A stretch of DNA of 15,872 nt. Origin: Methanoculleus marisnigri. Its GTDB lineage: Archaea; Halobacteriota; Methanomicrobia; Methanomicrobiales; Methanoculleaceae. The DNA is taken from NCBI GenBank assembly GCA_002503885.1, contig DASQ01000069.1, forward strand, positions 1-15,872. Reading direction: 5' to 3'. This document shows positions 1-7,131 of this stretch, piece by piece. The notes beneath the pieces were generated by a model. The model did not search any database. It saw only the letters and a list, made by a program, of their open reading frames with translations, and was not told the origin of the DNA. A program made the translations under genes and the position numbers. The stretch's first letter is position 1. Each line of letters begins with the position of its first letter.

Positions 1-80
1 TACCCAAGTTCCTGAATCTTTCGCTCATTGTTAAACCAATCTAATGGTTCCCCCCCACCCCGCCCGGCCTTCGGCCTCCT

Positions 81-102
81 CCCCCGCCCCTTAGGGCGGG
101 GG
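81..102. repeat. Perfect 9-bp GC hairpin, possible IS605-type end
   Basis: CCCCCGCCC pairs perfectly with GGGCGGGGG across a 4-nt CTTA loop. The design (five C, short core, A/T-containing tight loop) resembles the terminal hairpin of the TnpB element at 15480-15499 in this window. No transposase remains beside it, so it may be a relic end, a solo element or an unrelated terminator. Confidence 0.35.
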
Positions 103-252
103 CAGTGCGTGGCGATACCCCCACGAAATCCGTACACGGGATATAGCAGGTAGCAAGCACCACCCGGCCCCACATGCCGATAACGTCCCGGGAAACAACC
201 CTATGTTATTAGCAAGGGCGCGGCGAAGCCGCCGGATGGAGTGGGTCCAGCC

Positions 253-260
253 AAAAAAAA
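253..260 (-). terminator. Oligo-T terminator after the bactofilin-like gene
   Basis: An uninterrupted run of eight T on the minus strand begins four bases after the TAG stop at 265-267. Archaeal RNA polymerase terminates at such U-tracts without needing a hairpin. It is the clearest terminator in the window. Confidence 0.6.
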
Positions 261-264
261 GAGA

Positions 265-1245
265 CTACGCCGCCCCCCCACCCGCACGGAGCGGGCAGAC
301 GCCCCTGAGTGCGTAGAGCAGCCCCCCGTAGCCGAGGCTGACCGCGATGACCTGGACGATCGCCCCGAGCAGCGGAATGAAGAGGAGGATCTGCAGGATC
401 ACGAACCCCAGGACAAATATCCACGCATTCCCCGGTCTCCATCCAGCCCGGGAGGCAATAACGTCCCCGAGGGCGTATGCGACAAAGAGCGACGAGAGCA
501 TCAGGGCAACGATGAAGAGCAGCCCGCCGACGAGCGCGAGAGGGAGACCGATGATCGTGACTGCGACGATGAGGAGGATGATCGCCGATACGACGATCGC
601 AACGAACCCGAGGACCGTGAGGACGACCGGACTCTTCTCGACCTGCCGGACCACCGCCGCGAACGGGCCGGGAAATACCCTGATGAGGAGGAGCCCGAGG
701 ATCAGGAATCCGATGGCGGCGAGCACCGAGAAGAGGCCCGGGAATGGTGATTCCGGCTCCTCCTCCTCAAACGTCACGTTGCCGACCGTGCCGGTGTTGT
801 TGAAGGTCTCGCCCGATACCGTCAGGTTACGCAGGACCGAACCGGCGTTCGTGACCTGCCCCGCGCTGATGAATGCGTCACGCTCGATGACGGCATCCTC
901 CCCGATCCGGACCGTGCCCCCGGTTATGAGGGCGTTCGTTGCGTTCCCGTTCAGTTCGATCTCGCCCCCGGCGGCGAGCACCTTCCCGCCGACGTCGCCG
1001 TTGATGATCAGGGTGCCTCCCGCGGCGATGATGTCGCCGGCGACCGGCGCATCCACCGTCACCATGCCCCCGGCGACCGTCAGGCTGTCGACGGGGGCGC
1101 TGATGGTCACGGACCCGCCCGAGGCGACCACGTCGTCGGCGATGGGAGTGTCGATCACCGGCTGGTCCCCGCCAAGGAAGGTGAGCGCCTGGGCTCCGGA
1201 CGGGATGAGCAGCAGACCGAGGATGAACACTGCCAGATGCTTCAT
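265..1245 (-). CDS. Exported bactofilin-like (polymer-forming) membrane protein
   Basis: 326-residue protein of unproven function with an N-terminal signal peptide (about 1-20, ending AQA), a beta-solenoid of about 17-residue repeats (roughly 28-160, each with an A/T-G-G turn followed by alternating hydrophobic residues) and a C-terminal membrane part with four or five hydrophobic segments (about 171-190, 207-232, 233-260, 282-302, 303-322). The solenoid resembles bactofilin/polymer-forming domains, here apparently placed outside the cell and anchored by the helical bundle, an architecture common in archaeal 'polymer-forming cytoskeletal' proteins. The ATG at 1245 is chosen because the signal peptide starts there and GGAGGGCGATC (1268-1258) precedes it, although the spacing is long. 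An in-frame ATG at 1317 would place 24 charged residues before the signal. A T-run terminator follows the stop. It lies 172 bp downstream of the S26-like gene on the same strand. Confidence 0.75.
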   Translation of the reverse strand: MKHLAVFILGLLLIPSGAQALTFLGGDQPVIDTPIADDVVASGGSVTISAPVDSLTVAGGMVTVDAPVAGDIIAAGGTLIINGDVGGKVLAAGGEIELNGNATNALITGGTVRIGEDAVIERDAFISAGQVTNAGSVLRNLTVSGETFNNTGTVGNVTFEEEEPESPFPGLFSVLAAIGFLILGLLLIRVFPGPFAAVVRQVEKSPVVLTVLGFVAIVVSAIILLIVAVTIIGLPLALVGGLLFIVALMLSSLFVAYALGDVIASRAGWRPGNAWIFVLGFVILQILLFIPLLGAIVQVIAVSLGYGGLLYALRGVCPLRAGGGAA

Positions 1246-1389
1246 GCGGCAGGGATAGATCGCCCTCCTAGAAAAAAGTTCGTGCGGAGGGAGAGAAACA
1301 TTCCTCGCAACCGTCAAGGAGGCTTACTGCCCGGGTTCGTCCCGGCGGTGCAGGACCCGTGAGGCGGTGTGAGAGACCTCCCTCCCGGC

Positions 1390-1397
1390 ATAAAAAT
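1390..1397 (-). promoter_or_regulatory. TATA-like box upstream of bactofilin-like gene
   Basis: The minus strand reads GATTTTTATG, an A/T-rich box in a GC-rich surrounding, predicting a start near 1368 and a leader of about 120 nt. The same T-run lies just past the stop of the upstream gene and could instead terminate it. A second T-run at 1272-1277 is too close to the ATG to leave the Shine-Dalgarno in the mRNA. Confidence 0.35.
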
Positions 1398-1417
1398 CGT
1401 AGCGGACCTCTTGCCCG

Positions 1418-2050
1418 CTACACCAGCTTCGCAAGGCGGCTCTTGAGCTCGGCGATCGCCCCGTCCTTCCCGGGGATATCCGACTCCTGGATTGAACGAA
1501 TGTTCTCCTCGACCGATGTGGCGAGCCACTCCTTCGGGACGCCGGATGCCGGGAAGAGTTCCTGCCACTCATCCGAACCGAACGGAATGACCTTGACCAG
1601 TTTCCCGAGGACATTCCAATCGACGACCCGGTAGTCCTCTCCGGTGCTGGTATCCGCGACCTGTATCGATCTGTCCTCGTTGCACTCGATGACCCGGCCG
1701 TGGATGACGTAGACACTCACCTCGTCCTTGTCGGTGAAGGTGATCTGGACCACATCCCCCGGTTGCGGGCTCTCGGGCACCATGTAGAGGGCGATATCCC
1801 CCGGATACATCAGGTCCGGTTCGTACCGGTCTGCAATACCGATGTACCCGGTGTCGGAGACATAGAGCCGGAGGTATTCCTGGTAGAACTTCCGGACGAT
1901 CCAGTAAACTGCTCCGGGATGTGTCTCCGCCAATTTCAGGAGGAGATTGTGGATGGCGCTCGGGATGCTCTCCGGCCGACTCAGCACCTCACGCGCCAGC
2001 CTCTCGTACGCTTCTACAACCCCGGCCTCTGTCTGCGTTGCCTCTTCCAT
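1418..2050 (-). CDS. Hypothetical soluble protein with S26 signal-peptidase-like barrel
   Basis: 210 residues, no signal peptide or membrane segment. Residues 1-60 look helical (Leu/Ala/Glu-rich), 65-158 look like a beta barrel, and 160-210 is a helical tail. The central part follows the order of motifs in S26 signal peptidases of the archaeal/SEC11 type: RYEPDL then PGD (75-85) in place of SMEPTL..GD, VIHGRVI (115-121) in place of the IHRV histidine strand, an acidic turn (VADTSTGEDY, 131-140) in place of TKGDNN, and NVLGKLVKVIPFG (146-158) in place of the closing V-hG-KVV-hIP strand. The nucleophile serine position is arginine here and no membrane anchor exists, so I infer a non-proteolytic relative. 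This assignment is pattern reading only; a LexA/S24-like or unrelated barrel is possible. The ATG at 2050 lies about 12 nt after the predicted transcription start, and no good Shine-Dalgarno is seen. Confidence 0.6.
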   Translation of the reverse strand: MEEATQTEAGVVEAYERLAREVLSRPESIPSAIHNLLLKLAETHPGAVYWIVRKFYQEYLRLYVSDTGYIGIADRYEPDLMYPGDIALYMVPESPQPGDVVQITFTDKDEVSVYVIHGRVIECNEDRSIQVADTSTGEDYRVVDWNVLGKLVKVIPFGSDEWQELFPASGVPKEWLATSVEENIRSIQESDIPGKDGAIAELKSRLAKLV

Positions 2051-2084
2051 ATCAACAACCCCGCCGCATAGTACCGGTGGTAGG

Positions 2085-2090
2085 ATAAAA
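2085..2090 (-). promoter_or_regulatory. TATA box for the S26-like barrel gene
   Basis: The minus strand reads CACTTTTATCC. Its centre near 2087 predicts transcription from about 2062 and a leader of roughly 12 nt before the ATG at 2050. Confidence 0.5.
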
Positions 2091-2180
2091 GTGTTCCTCC
2101 GGAGATTTCCTCTGCATCGTCCGGGTCAATCCCGGCATCCATCCCCGTACCGGCCCGCGAGAAGGAGAGACTGCCAATCC

Positions 2181-2215
2181 CCGCCACCGGGTGAGGGGGG
2201 GAACGCCGGTGGCGG
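2181..2215. repeat. Perfect 10-bp inverted repeat between divergent genes
   Basis: CCGCCACCGG (2181-2190) and CCGGTGGCGG (2206-2215) are exact reverse complements around a 15-nt loop containing seven consecutive G. It sits about 15 bp upstream of the TATA box of the 2274 gene, where an archaeal activator or repressor could bind. It may equally be a structural element of unknown use. Confidence 0.6.
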
Positions 2216-2230
2216 AGAGAACTATAATGC

Positions 2231-2237
2231 TTATATT
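2231..2237 (+). promoter_or_regulatory. TATA box and Shine-Dalgarno for the 2274 gene
   Basis: TTATATT at 2231-2237 predicts a start near 2259. GAGG at 2262-2265 lies eight bases before the ATG at 2274. Both signals agree on the chosen start. Confidence 0.6.
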
Positions 2238-2273
2238 CGACCGTGACCATACAGTAAAGCAGAGGATATTGAT

Positions 2274-2705
2274 ATGGGTGGCATAAAGAATTCTACGTAT
2301 CTTGATGTCCAGAAGGCCCTTGCCCGGCGTTTCTCTTCCCGGGACGGGTGGCAGTTTGCATGGTCCCCCACCTACGGCAGTGTGCAGCCGGAATGTATGC
2401 TCTCCCGCCGGGTCGCCGGCAGGACAGAGCGGGTGGTCGTGAACGTGAAGATGGCCTCCGAAGTCCTGATGGATACCGTCGAAGAACTCCAGAGCCAGTG
2501 CCGGACACTTGCTGCAGGCAACGTCAACGTCGATAAGGCGGTCCTGGTCGTCCCCGGCGGGGCGAACGTCTCCCGGGTCCCCGAAGGGATTGAAATCCTG
2601 GAGATGGACAGGTGGCAGATCGTCGGCGGCCGGATCGCCTGGTCAAAGAATCTCGAGCGCAGTGCGTTCATCGAGGAAGAACGCGCGAAAAGGGGCCTGG
2701 CGTAA
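2274..2705 (+). CDS. Small conserved-looking hypothetical protein
   Basis: 143 residues, cytoplasmic, no membrane segment, family not recognised. The pattern is alpha/beta: an N-terminal helix (8-20), a Trp-rich strand region (26-35), then a Pro-Glu followed by strands with VVVNVK (55-60), a helix (61-82), a strand KAVLVVPGG (88-96), and a C-terminal charged helix. A strand ending V-x-V-K after an upstream acidic residue is reminiscent of the PD-(D/E)XK nuclease fold, but the acidic residue expected before the lysine is Asn here, so no nuclease activity is claimed. It has its own promoter and a good ribosome site, is transcribed away from the S26-like gene and converges on polB with a 24-bp gap. 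Its codon use is GC-rich like the neighbours, so nothing suggests recent transfer. Confidence 0.65.
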   Translation: MGGIKNSTYLDVQKALARRFSSRDGWQFAWSPTYGSVQPECMLSRRVAGRTERVVVNVKMASEVLMDTVEELQSQCRTLAAGNVNVDKAVLVVPGGANVSRVPEGIEILEMDRWQIVGGRIAWSKNLERSAFIEEERAKRGLA

Positions 2706-2729
2706 AGCGCCCTGCCCCTCAAACTCTTC

Positions 2730-5180
2730 TTACAACCCAAAATCAAAGAGCGTCGTCCTCGAGGGGTCGACGTCGTGCCAGTCCCACCCGAGCGGCTCGA
2801 TGATCCTTGAGAGAGGACCCTTGAGTGTCTTTTCAAGCATCGTCTCCCAGTCGACGACGAACTCGGGCGGCACCTGATCGGCATACTCGAAGCAGACCAC
2901 GTCTGTGCGCGGGTACTTCGCCGTGACGGTCTTGATGTAGACCCGCTTGGGTTTGCTGCCGCGCTTGAAGTCGGTCCCGAGATGTTCGTTCGAGTACTTG
3001 GCGCCGCGGATCTGGGCGTCGTCGTTCTCGTAACTATCCAGGTTCTTCCCGATTCCGCCGGGAATACCGACCTCGTCGAGGGGATACTCCCCGCGGCGGT
3101 ACTTCCTGATGACGGCGCGCAGGTACGCCTGCACGTCAGTGAACGCGTCCCCGCGGAGGATCATCTCGATGACGGCGCGCTGCACTTCCCGCGTGATCTG
3201 CGGTGAATCGCTCCGCCGGATCTCGAACCCGACGACATCGATCTCGTCGACGTCCTTGCCTTCCTTCCAGACCAGGTGCCCGGCGTAACGTTTCTTCTTA
3301 CCGGCCTGGAAGAAGCGCTGGTAGACCTTCTCGAACTTGATGGAGAAGTAGTGCGTATCGGCGTTCAGTTCGTTCCTGGCGAAATCACTGTAACTCGCGT
3401 TTAACCGGGCCTCGATAGCCCTCGCCCGCGCGATGGTCTCCTCGAGGTTCCCCGGCGGGACCTGCACCATGCAGGAGTCGGTGTCGCCGTAGAGGACCGT
3501 GTATCCAAGACCGGTGATGATGTCGCGGGTGTGCCTGATGATCGCCCGGCCTACCGAGGTGACGGCCGACCCGATCTCGCGGTCGTAGAGCCTGAACCGG
3601 GTGTAACCCGAGACCCCGTAGTAGGAGTTCATGATCACCTTCAGGACGTTCTGCTGGAGGTCGTAGAGGACGTATTCCGCCGACCCAAAGGGGTACTGGT
3701 TGCGCAGGCGTTTGCGCTCGTCCCGCTCCCCAAGAAGTTCCGAGAGGATGCTCCTTGTTAACCCGTCCGGCTCCCGGGAGAATCGGACGCCGTTTGGCGC
3801 CCGCAGTTCGCCGTCCGGGTTCTTCGTCTCGGGGGAGGCGTTGATCGTCATCATCGCCATCGGGTAGAGCGATTTTAAGTCGAGGACCACCACGTTCTCC
3901 CGGAGGCCGGTGGCGGGCTCAAAGACGGTCGCCCCCTCGAACTCGTCCCCGGCGGCGAGCCCCTTCGAGGGGAGGACGAATGTCCCCGACGCTTTCCGCA
4001 GGACGTAGATGTCGATGACGTTTGAGGAGTTCAGCGTCCGGTCGAGCGGGCACCCGACATACCGGGAGATCTCCCGGTAAAAATCGATGATATTGTCTTT
4101 CCTGTCGATCCCGACACAGAGTTCGACGTCACGGCAGTTGTATTCCACGAGCCGTGCCGGGTCGGATTGCCAGAGCGCCGTGATCGTCCCGGTGTAGCGG
4201 ACCTTCGTGATCCCGAGTTCCTCCCCGCCGATCGCATCGAGCCGGTAAGACTCCTTCTGGGCCTGGTGCATCTTCCGGTAGGCGGAAAGAAGGTCGAAGA
4301 CCGCCCTCCCCCGGACGGCGTTCCGCTCGGTCTGCCCCGGCAGGCGTGCGAGGTCCTCCGGCCTGATGCCGAGCGTCGCCATCCGTTTCAGGACGTAGGG
4401 GATATCGAACTCCACGAAGTTCCAGCCCGAGAGGATGTCGGGGTCGCGCTCCCTGACATAGGTGACGAGCCCCCGGAGCATCGCCACCTCATCCGGGTAC
4501 CGGATGACCCGGTGCTGCTCGTGGATACGAAGTCCGGGGTCGTCGACGGGCGCATCGCCCGGCACCCCGCCGGGCTGCCAGAGGAGGGTCGTATAGTCGC
4601 CGTCAAACGAGTCCCAGCAGGTGACGCAGATGACCGGATCCCGCTCGGGCTCGGGGAACCCCTGCTCGTCCACGCACTCGATATCCATGATACAGGTCCG
4701 GGCGGGAGCCTTGATATCGACCGGCACGAGTTCGCGGTAGTCGATCACGGAGACGCCGGCGGGAAGTTCCACCCCTGCGGAGAGGCCGCAGTCTATCATG
4801 AACCGGGTGGCGAACGGGATATCGGCCTCATAGTGCTGCGAAAACATGTCGCGGACGTTCCGGACGTCGCTCGGGCGCCGGGTGTAGAGGCGCCGGAGCG
4901 GCTCGCCGCGGATGGAGCGGTAGGTTGTCCCGGGCTCCAGGTCGACCTCCTGCGGAAGGGATCGCCCCTCCACCAGACCGGCGGGCACATAGAAATAGGG
5001 CCGAAAACCGGTCACGTCGATCTTGACCGCCCTCCCGGAGGTGTCCCGGCCGAAGATGTGGATGACCGGGATCTCACCGCCGACGCTGTACTCCACCTGG
5101 TGAATGCCGACCCGGACCTTCCCGAAGTCGTCCAGGGTAGCCGGGGTGCTCATATGGGACTCCACTGCCAGATCAGCCAT
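2730..5180 (-). CDS. polB: DNA polymerase family B (archaeal PolB)
   Basis: 816-residue replicative or repair DNA polymerase with proofreading. Visible motifs in order: exonuclease I D166-I-E168, exonuclease II N254...F258-D259, exonuclease III Y347...D351, polymerase motif A D434 with SLYP, motif B K514...N518-S-Y-Y-G, motif C YGDTDS (564-569) with catalytic D566 and D568, and the KKRY template-binding motif (629-632). All catalytic carboxylates are present, so both activities should be intact. The extreme C-terminus, TTLFDFGL, resembles a PCNA-interacting peptide but has Ser/Arg where the usual Gln would be. The start at 5180 is chosen because AGGAGAT (5190-5184) sits just upstream and the ATG overlaps the mdh stop codon (ATGGCTGA), a typical coupling arrangement. 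The longer open frame to 5378 only shadows mdh. Length fits archaeal PolB (about 780-830). Confidence 0.96.
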   Translation of the reverse strand: MADLAVESHMSTPATLDDFGKVRVGIHQVEYSVGGEIPVIHIFGRDTSGRAVKIDVTGFRPYFYVPAGLVEGRSLPQEVDLEPGTTYRSIRGEPLRRLYTRRPSDVRNVRDMFSQHYEADIPFATRFMIDCGLSAGVELPAGVSVIDYRELVPVDIKAPARTCIMDIECVDEQGFPEPERDPVICVTCWDSFDGDYTTLLWQPGGVPGDAPVDDPGLRIHEQHRVIRYPDEVAMLRGLVTYVRERDPDILSGWNFVEFDIPYVLKRMATLGIRPEDLARLPGQTERNAVRGRAVFDLLSAYRKMHQAQKESYRLDAIGGEELGITKVRYTGTITALWQSDPARLVEYNCRDVELCVGIDRKDNIIDFYREISRYVGCPLDRTLNSSNVIDIYVLRKASGTFVLPSKGLAAGDEFEGATVFEPATGLRENVVVLDLKSLYPMAMMTINASPETKNPDGELRAPNGVRFSREPDGLTRSILSELLGERDERKRLRNQYPFGSAEYVLYDLQQNVLKVIMNSYYGVSGYTRFRLYDREIGSAVTSVGRAIIRHTRDIITGLGYTVLYGDTDSCMVQVPPGNLEETIARARAIEARLNASYSDFARNELNADTHYFSIKFEKVYQRFFQAGKKKRYAGHLVWKEGKDVDEIDVVGFEIRRSDSPQITREVQRAVIEMILRGDAFTDVQAYLRAVIRKYRRGEYPLDEVGIPGGIGKNLDSYENDDAQIRGAKYSNEHLGTDFKRGSKPKRVYIKTVTAKYPRTDVVCFEYADQVPPEFVVDWETMLEKTLKGPLSRIIEPLGWDWHDVDPSRTTLFDFGL

Positions 5181-6039
5181 CGAATCTCCTGCAGAGGCTC
5201 TGCACGAACGCTCCCGCCTCTGCCATCTTTGCAGATTCCCAGGCATCGAGGTCCCACTCCTCGATGCCGAGGATGCCCTCGCGGCCGATCCGGGCAGGAA
5301 CACCGAGCGAGCAGCCGGAGAGACCGTATTCGCCGTCAAGCACGCACGAGCAGGAGAGCACCTCCCGCCGGTCCTCAAGGACCGCGCGGATCAGCATGGC
5401 GATGTGGTATGCAGGGCCAAAGACCGTGCCGCCCTTGCCGCGGATCACTTCCATGCTCGCCCCCTGCATTCGGGAGAGGATCGCTTCCCGCTCATCGAGG
5501 CCGAGATTGGCGCCTGCCTTCGAGAAGAGCGGCACCTGGTGCTCGCCGTGCTCGCCGAGCACCCAGGCGGGCCCCGAGACCCCCGCCTCGCTGAGGTAAC
5601 GGGCAAAGCGGGTGCTGTCGAGCTGGCCGCCAAAGCCGATGCACCGTTGCCGGTCGACACCCATCATCTTCCAGAGGCCGTAGTTGTTCGCGTCCATGGG
5701 GTTCGTGACGGTGATGACGACCCCGGAGAACCCCTGCAGAAGCTCGCTGCAGCGCTTCGCCACCGGGATATTGGCATCGAGGAGGTCGGCGCGGGTCTTG
5801 ATATCGGGCGTCCTCGGGGTGCCTGCCGCAAAAACGAAGATGTCGGCGTGCCGCATCGCCGCCGTATCGGTGGAGACCGTGACGTCGATGCCCGTGTGCT
5901 GCAGGTCGAGCACCTGTGCCCGGAAGATGGGCTCGTATGCGTCATGGAGGATGATCTCATCGACGAGGCCAAGCGTGGCGGAGAGAAACGCCGTCTCGCC
6001 CCCCACCTTTCCCACACCTAAGATTGCGAGCGAGGTCAT
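5173..6039 (-). CDS. mdh: Malate dehydrogenase (LDH/MDH family)
   Basis: 288 residues, cytosolic enzyme interconverting malate and oxaloacetate, used by methanogens in an incomplete TCA pathway. Features: Rossmann glycines G8-x-G10-x-x-G13, D33 at the end of strand two, which favours NAD over NADP, the mobile loop TPRTPD with Arg at 76 as in malate rather than lactate enzymes, R83, the D141-S-T-R144 pair, and the catalytic histidine in GEHGE (164). Length is slightly shorter than the usual 300-330. The ATG at 6039 is the only sensible start because the nucleotide motif begins six residues later. A weak AGGA lies nine bases upstream, and a TATA-like TTTTAC (6064-6072 region) suggests a very short leader. 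polB overlaps its last eight bases, so the two are probably co-transcribed. Divergent from pyrD. The exact substrate (malate versus another 2-hydroxyacid) is inferred from the loop arginine. Confidence 0.92.
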   Translation of the reverse strand: MTSLAILGVGKVGGETAFLSATLGLVDEIILHDAYEPIFRAQVLDLQHTGIDVTVSTDTAAMRHADIFVFAAGTPRTPDIKTRADLLDANIPVAKRCSELLQGFSGVVITVTNPMDANNYGLWKMMGVDRQRCIGFGGQLDSTRFARYLSEAGVSGPAWVLGEHGEHQVPLFSKAGANLGLDEREAILSRMQGASMEVIRGKGGTVFGPAYHIAMLIRAVLEDRREVLSCSCVLDGEYGLSGCSLGVPARIGREGILGIEEWDLDAWESAKMAEAGAFVQSLCRRFDG

Positions 6040-6063
6040 TGTATCGGTCCTATATGTGGATAA

Positions 6064-6072
6064 CAGTAAAAG
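6064..6072 (-). promoter_or_regulatory. TATA-like box for mdh-polB
   Basis: The minus strand reads CTTTTACTG, centred near 6069, predicting a start near 6044, five bases before the mdh ATG. A second A/T-rich patch (CATATAGG, 6052-6058) is too near the ATG to serve. Confidence 0.4.
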
Positions 6073-6212
6073 ACTGTGCGCGCCAAAGAGCCCTGCTGCA
6101 TGGAGAATAACGATCCGGCAGAGAAAAGGGGCACTTTACCGTCTTCCGTTCCGGTATCCGGGCTCCGGAGAACGGAGCACATATTTCTTCTCCAGTACAC
6201 TTGGCGCGAGGG

Positions 6213-6221
6213 TATAATAAT
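6213..6221 (+). promoter_or_regulatory. TATA box for leaderless pyrDK
   Basis: GGTATAATAATACC is a strong archaeal TATA box. Its centre near 6217 places transcription start near 6242, within two bases of the pyrD ATG at 6244. No Shine-Dalgarno is present, so the mRNA is probably leaderless. Confidence 0.6.
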
Positions 6222-6243
6222 ACCTCACTCCCACCTGTTTTCA

Positions 6244-7131
6244 ATGGTTGCGCTTTATCCTGGCCCTATCGAAGTCGGCGGTATCCGGTTGAAGAACCAC
6301 CTCATGCTGGCGGCCGGCATCCTCGGGACTACCGGGGCGTCGCTCGCCCGTCTCCTGCAGAACGGTGCAGGCGGTGTGGTCACGAAATCCATCGGCCCGA
6401 GCCCGAAAGAGGGCCATCCCGGACCCTGCCTGATCGTCGTCGACGGTGGCATCATCAACGCCATGGGCCTGCCGAACCCCTCGGCCGCGTTCGTGGACGA
6501 ACTGGCAGCCCTGCAGGGCGAGCCGGTGGTCGTCAGCATCTTCGGGGGAACCTCCGAAGAGTTCCGGACGGTCGCCGGGTGGTTCGCCGGCACGGCGTCC
6601 GGGCTCGAGCTGAACCTCTCCTGCCCCCACGCGGAGGGCTACGGGGCAGCAATCGGGAGCGATCCTGCCCTCGTGGAAGAGTGCACACGAGCAGTAACTT
6701 CCCTCGGGGTCCCGACCTGGGTGAAACTCACCCCGAACGTCGCCGATATCGGTGAGATCGGGGCGGCCGCGGAACGCGGCGGGGCTGATGCGATCGTTGC
6801 CGTCAACACGTTGAAGGCGATGCGGATCTCGACGGCGCTCCGCCGGCCGGTGCTCGGGAACCGTTTCGGCGGGCTCTCCGGGAAGGCCATCTTCCCCGTC
6901 GCGGTCCGGTGCGTCTACGATCTCTACGAGGCGTGCTCCATCCCGGTCATCGGGTGCGGCGGAGTCTCCACCGCAGATAACGTCGTCGAGATGATGATGG
7001 CGGGGGCAAGCGCTGTCGAGATCGGAAGCGCGGTCATCGACGATATTGATATCTTCGCCGCGATCGCGAAAGACCTCTACAGCCACGACGGCATCGACGC
7101 ACGCGAGATCGTGGGGTGCGCTCATGCATGA
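6244..7131 (+). CDS. pyrD: Dihydroorotate dehydrogenase, catalytic subunit (class 1B)
   Basis: 295 residues. Oxidises dihydroorotate to orotate with FMN in de novo pyrimidine synthesis, passing electrons to PyrK. Visible: K48 in VTKSI, the substrate loop N-A-M-G-L-P-N (72-78), N124 and the catalytic-base cysteine C127 in NLSCP (class 1 enzymes use Cys, class 2 Ser), K161 in KLTPN, N188 in VNT, a Gly-rich GGLSG (209-213) and the phosphate-binding GCGG (257-260). The family normally starts with a VxLxG-type strand, matching the ATG at 6244. A longer frame to 6076 carries non-family residues and lies upstream of the TATA box, so it is rejected. The stop overlaps the pyrK start by eight bases, as expected for the class 1B heterotetramer. 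Divergent promoter region shared with mdh. Confidence 0.94.
   Translation: MVALYPGPIEVGGIRLKNHLMLAAGILGTTGASLARLLQNGAGGVVTKSIGPSPKEGHPGPCLIVVDGGIINAMGLPNPSAAFVDELAALQGEPVVVSIFGGTSEEFRTVAGWFAGTASGLELNLSCPHAEGYGAAIGSDPALVEECTRAVTSLGVPTWVKLTPNVADIGEIGAAAERGGADAIVAVNTLKAMRISTALRRPVLGNRFGGLSGKAIFPVAVRCVYDLYEACSIPVIGCGGVSTADNVVEMMMAGASAVEIGSAVIDDIDIFAAIAKDLYSHDGIDAREIVGCAHA

Larger units (their letters stand above)
1..264. other. Non-coding left edge with GC-rich hairpins
   Basis: No convincing gene. The region holds a perfect 9-bp stem (81-89 with 94-102, loop CTTA) and a small GGCC/GGCC stem at 66-76. On the minus strand a short frame from about 207 down through the hairpin ends in Pro/Arg/Gly-rich residues, in the manner of TnpB reading into an IS605-type right end, but no conserved TnpB motif is visible. 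A minus-strand ATG at 28 could begin a gene leaving the window; only nine codons are seen, so it is not called. Confidence 0.5.

Noticed and set aside
241..750. Very acidic 169-codon open frame on the plus strand
   Set aside because: Its Glu/Asp/Arg richness mirrors hydrophobic codons of the membrane helices of the opposite-strand gene.
5181..5378. 66-codon N-terminal extension of polB
   Set aside because: It overlaps mdh in another frame, and the AGGAG site and mdh overlap point to the ATG at 5180.
4167..5594. 475-codon open frame on the plus strand across polB and mdh
   Set aside because: It lies antisense to two certain genes and only reflects the lack of stops in high-GC DNA; its composition (Pro/Arg/Asp-rich) fits no family.
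6076..6243. 56-codon N-terminal extension of pyrD
   Set aside because: It begins upstream of the TATA box and does not resemble the PyrD family start.
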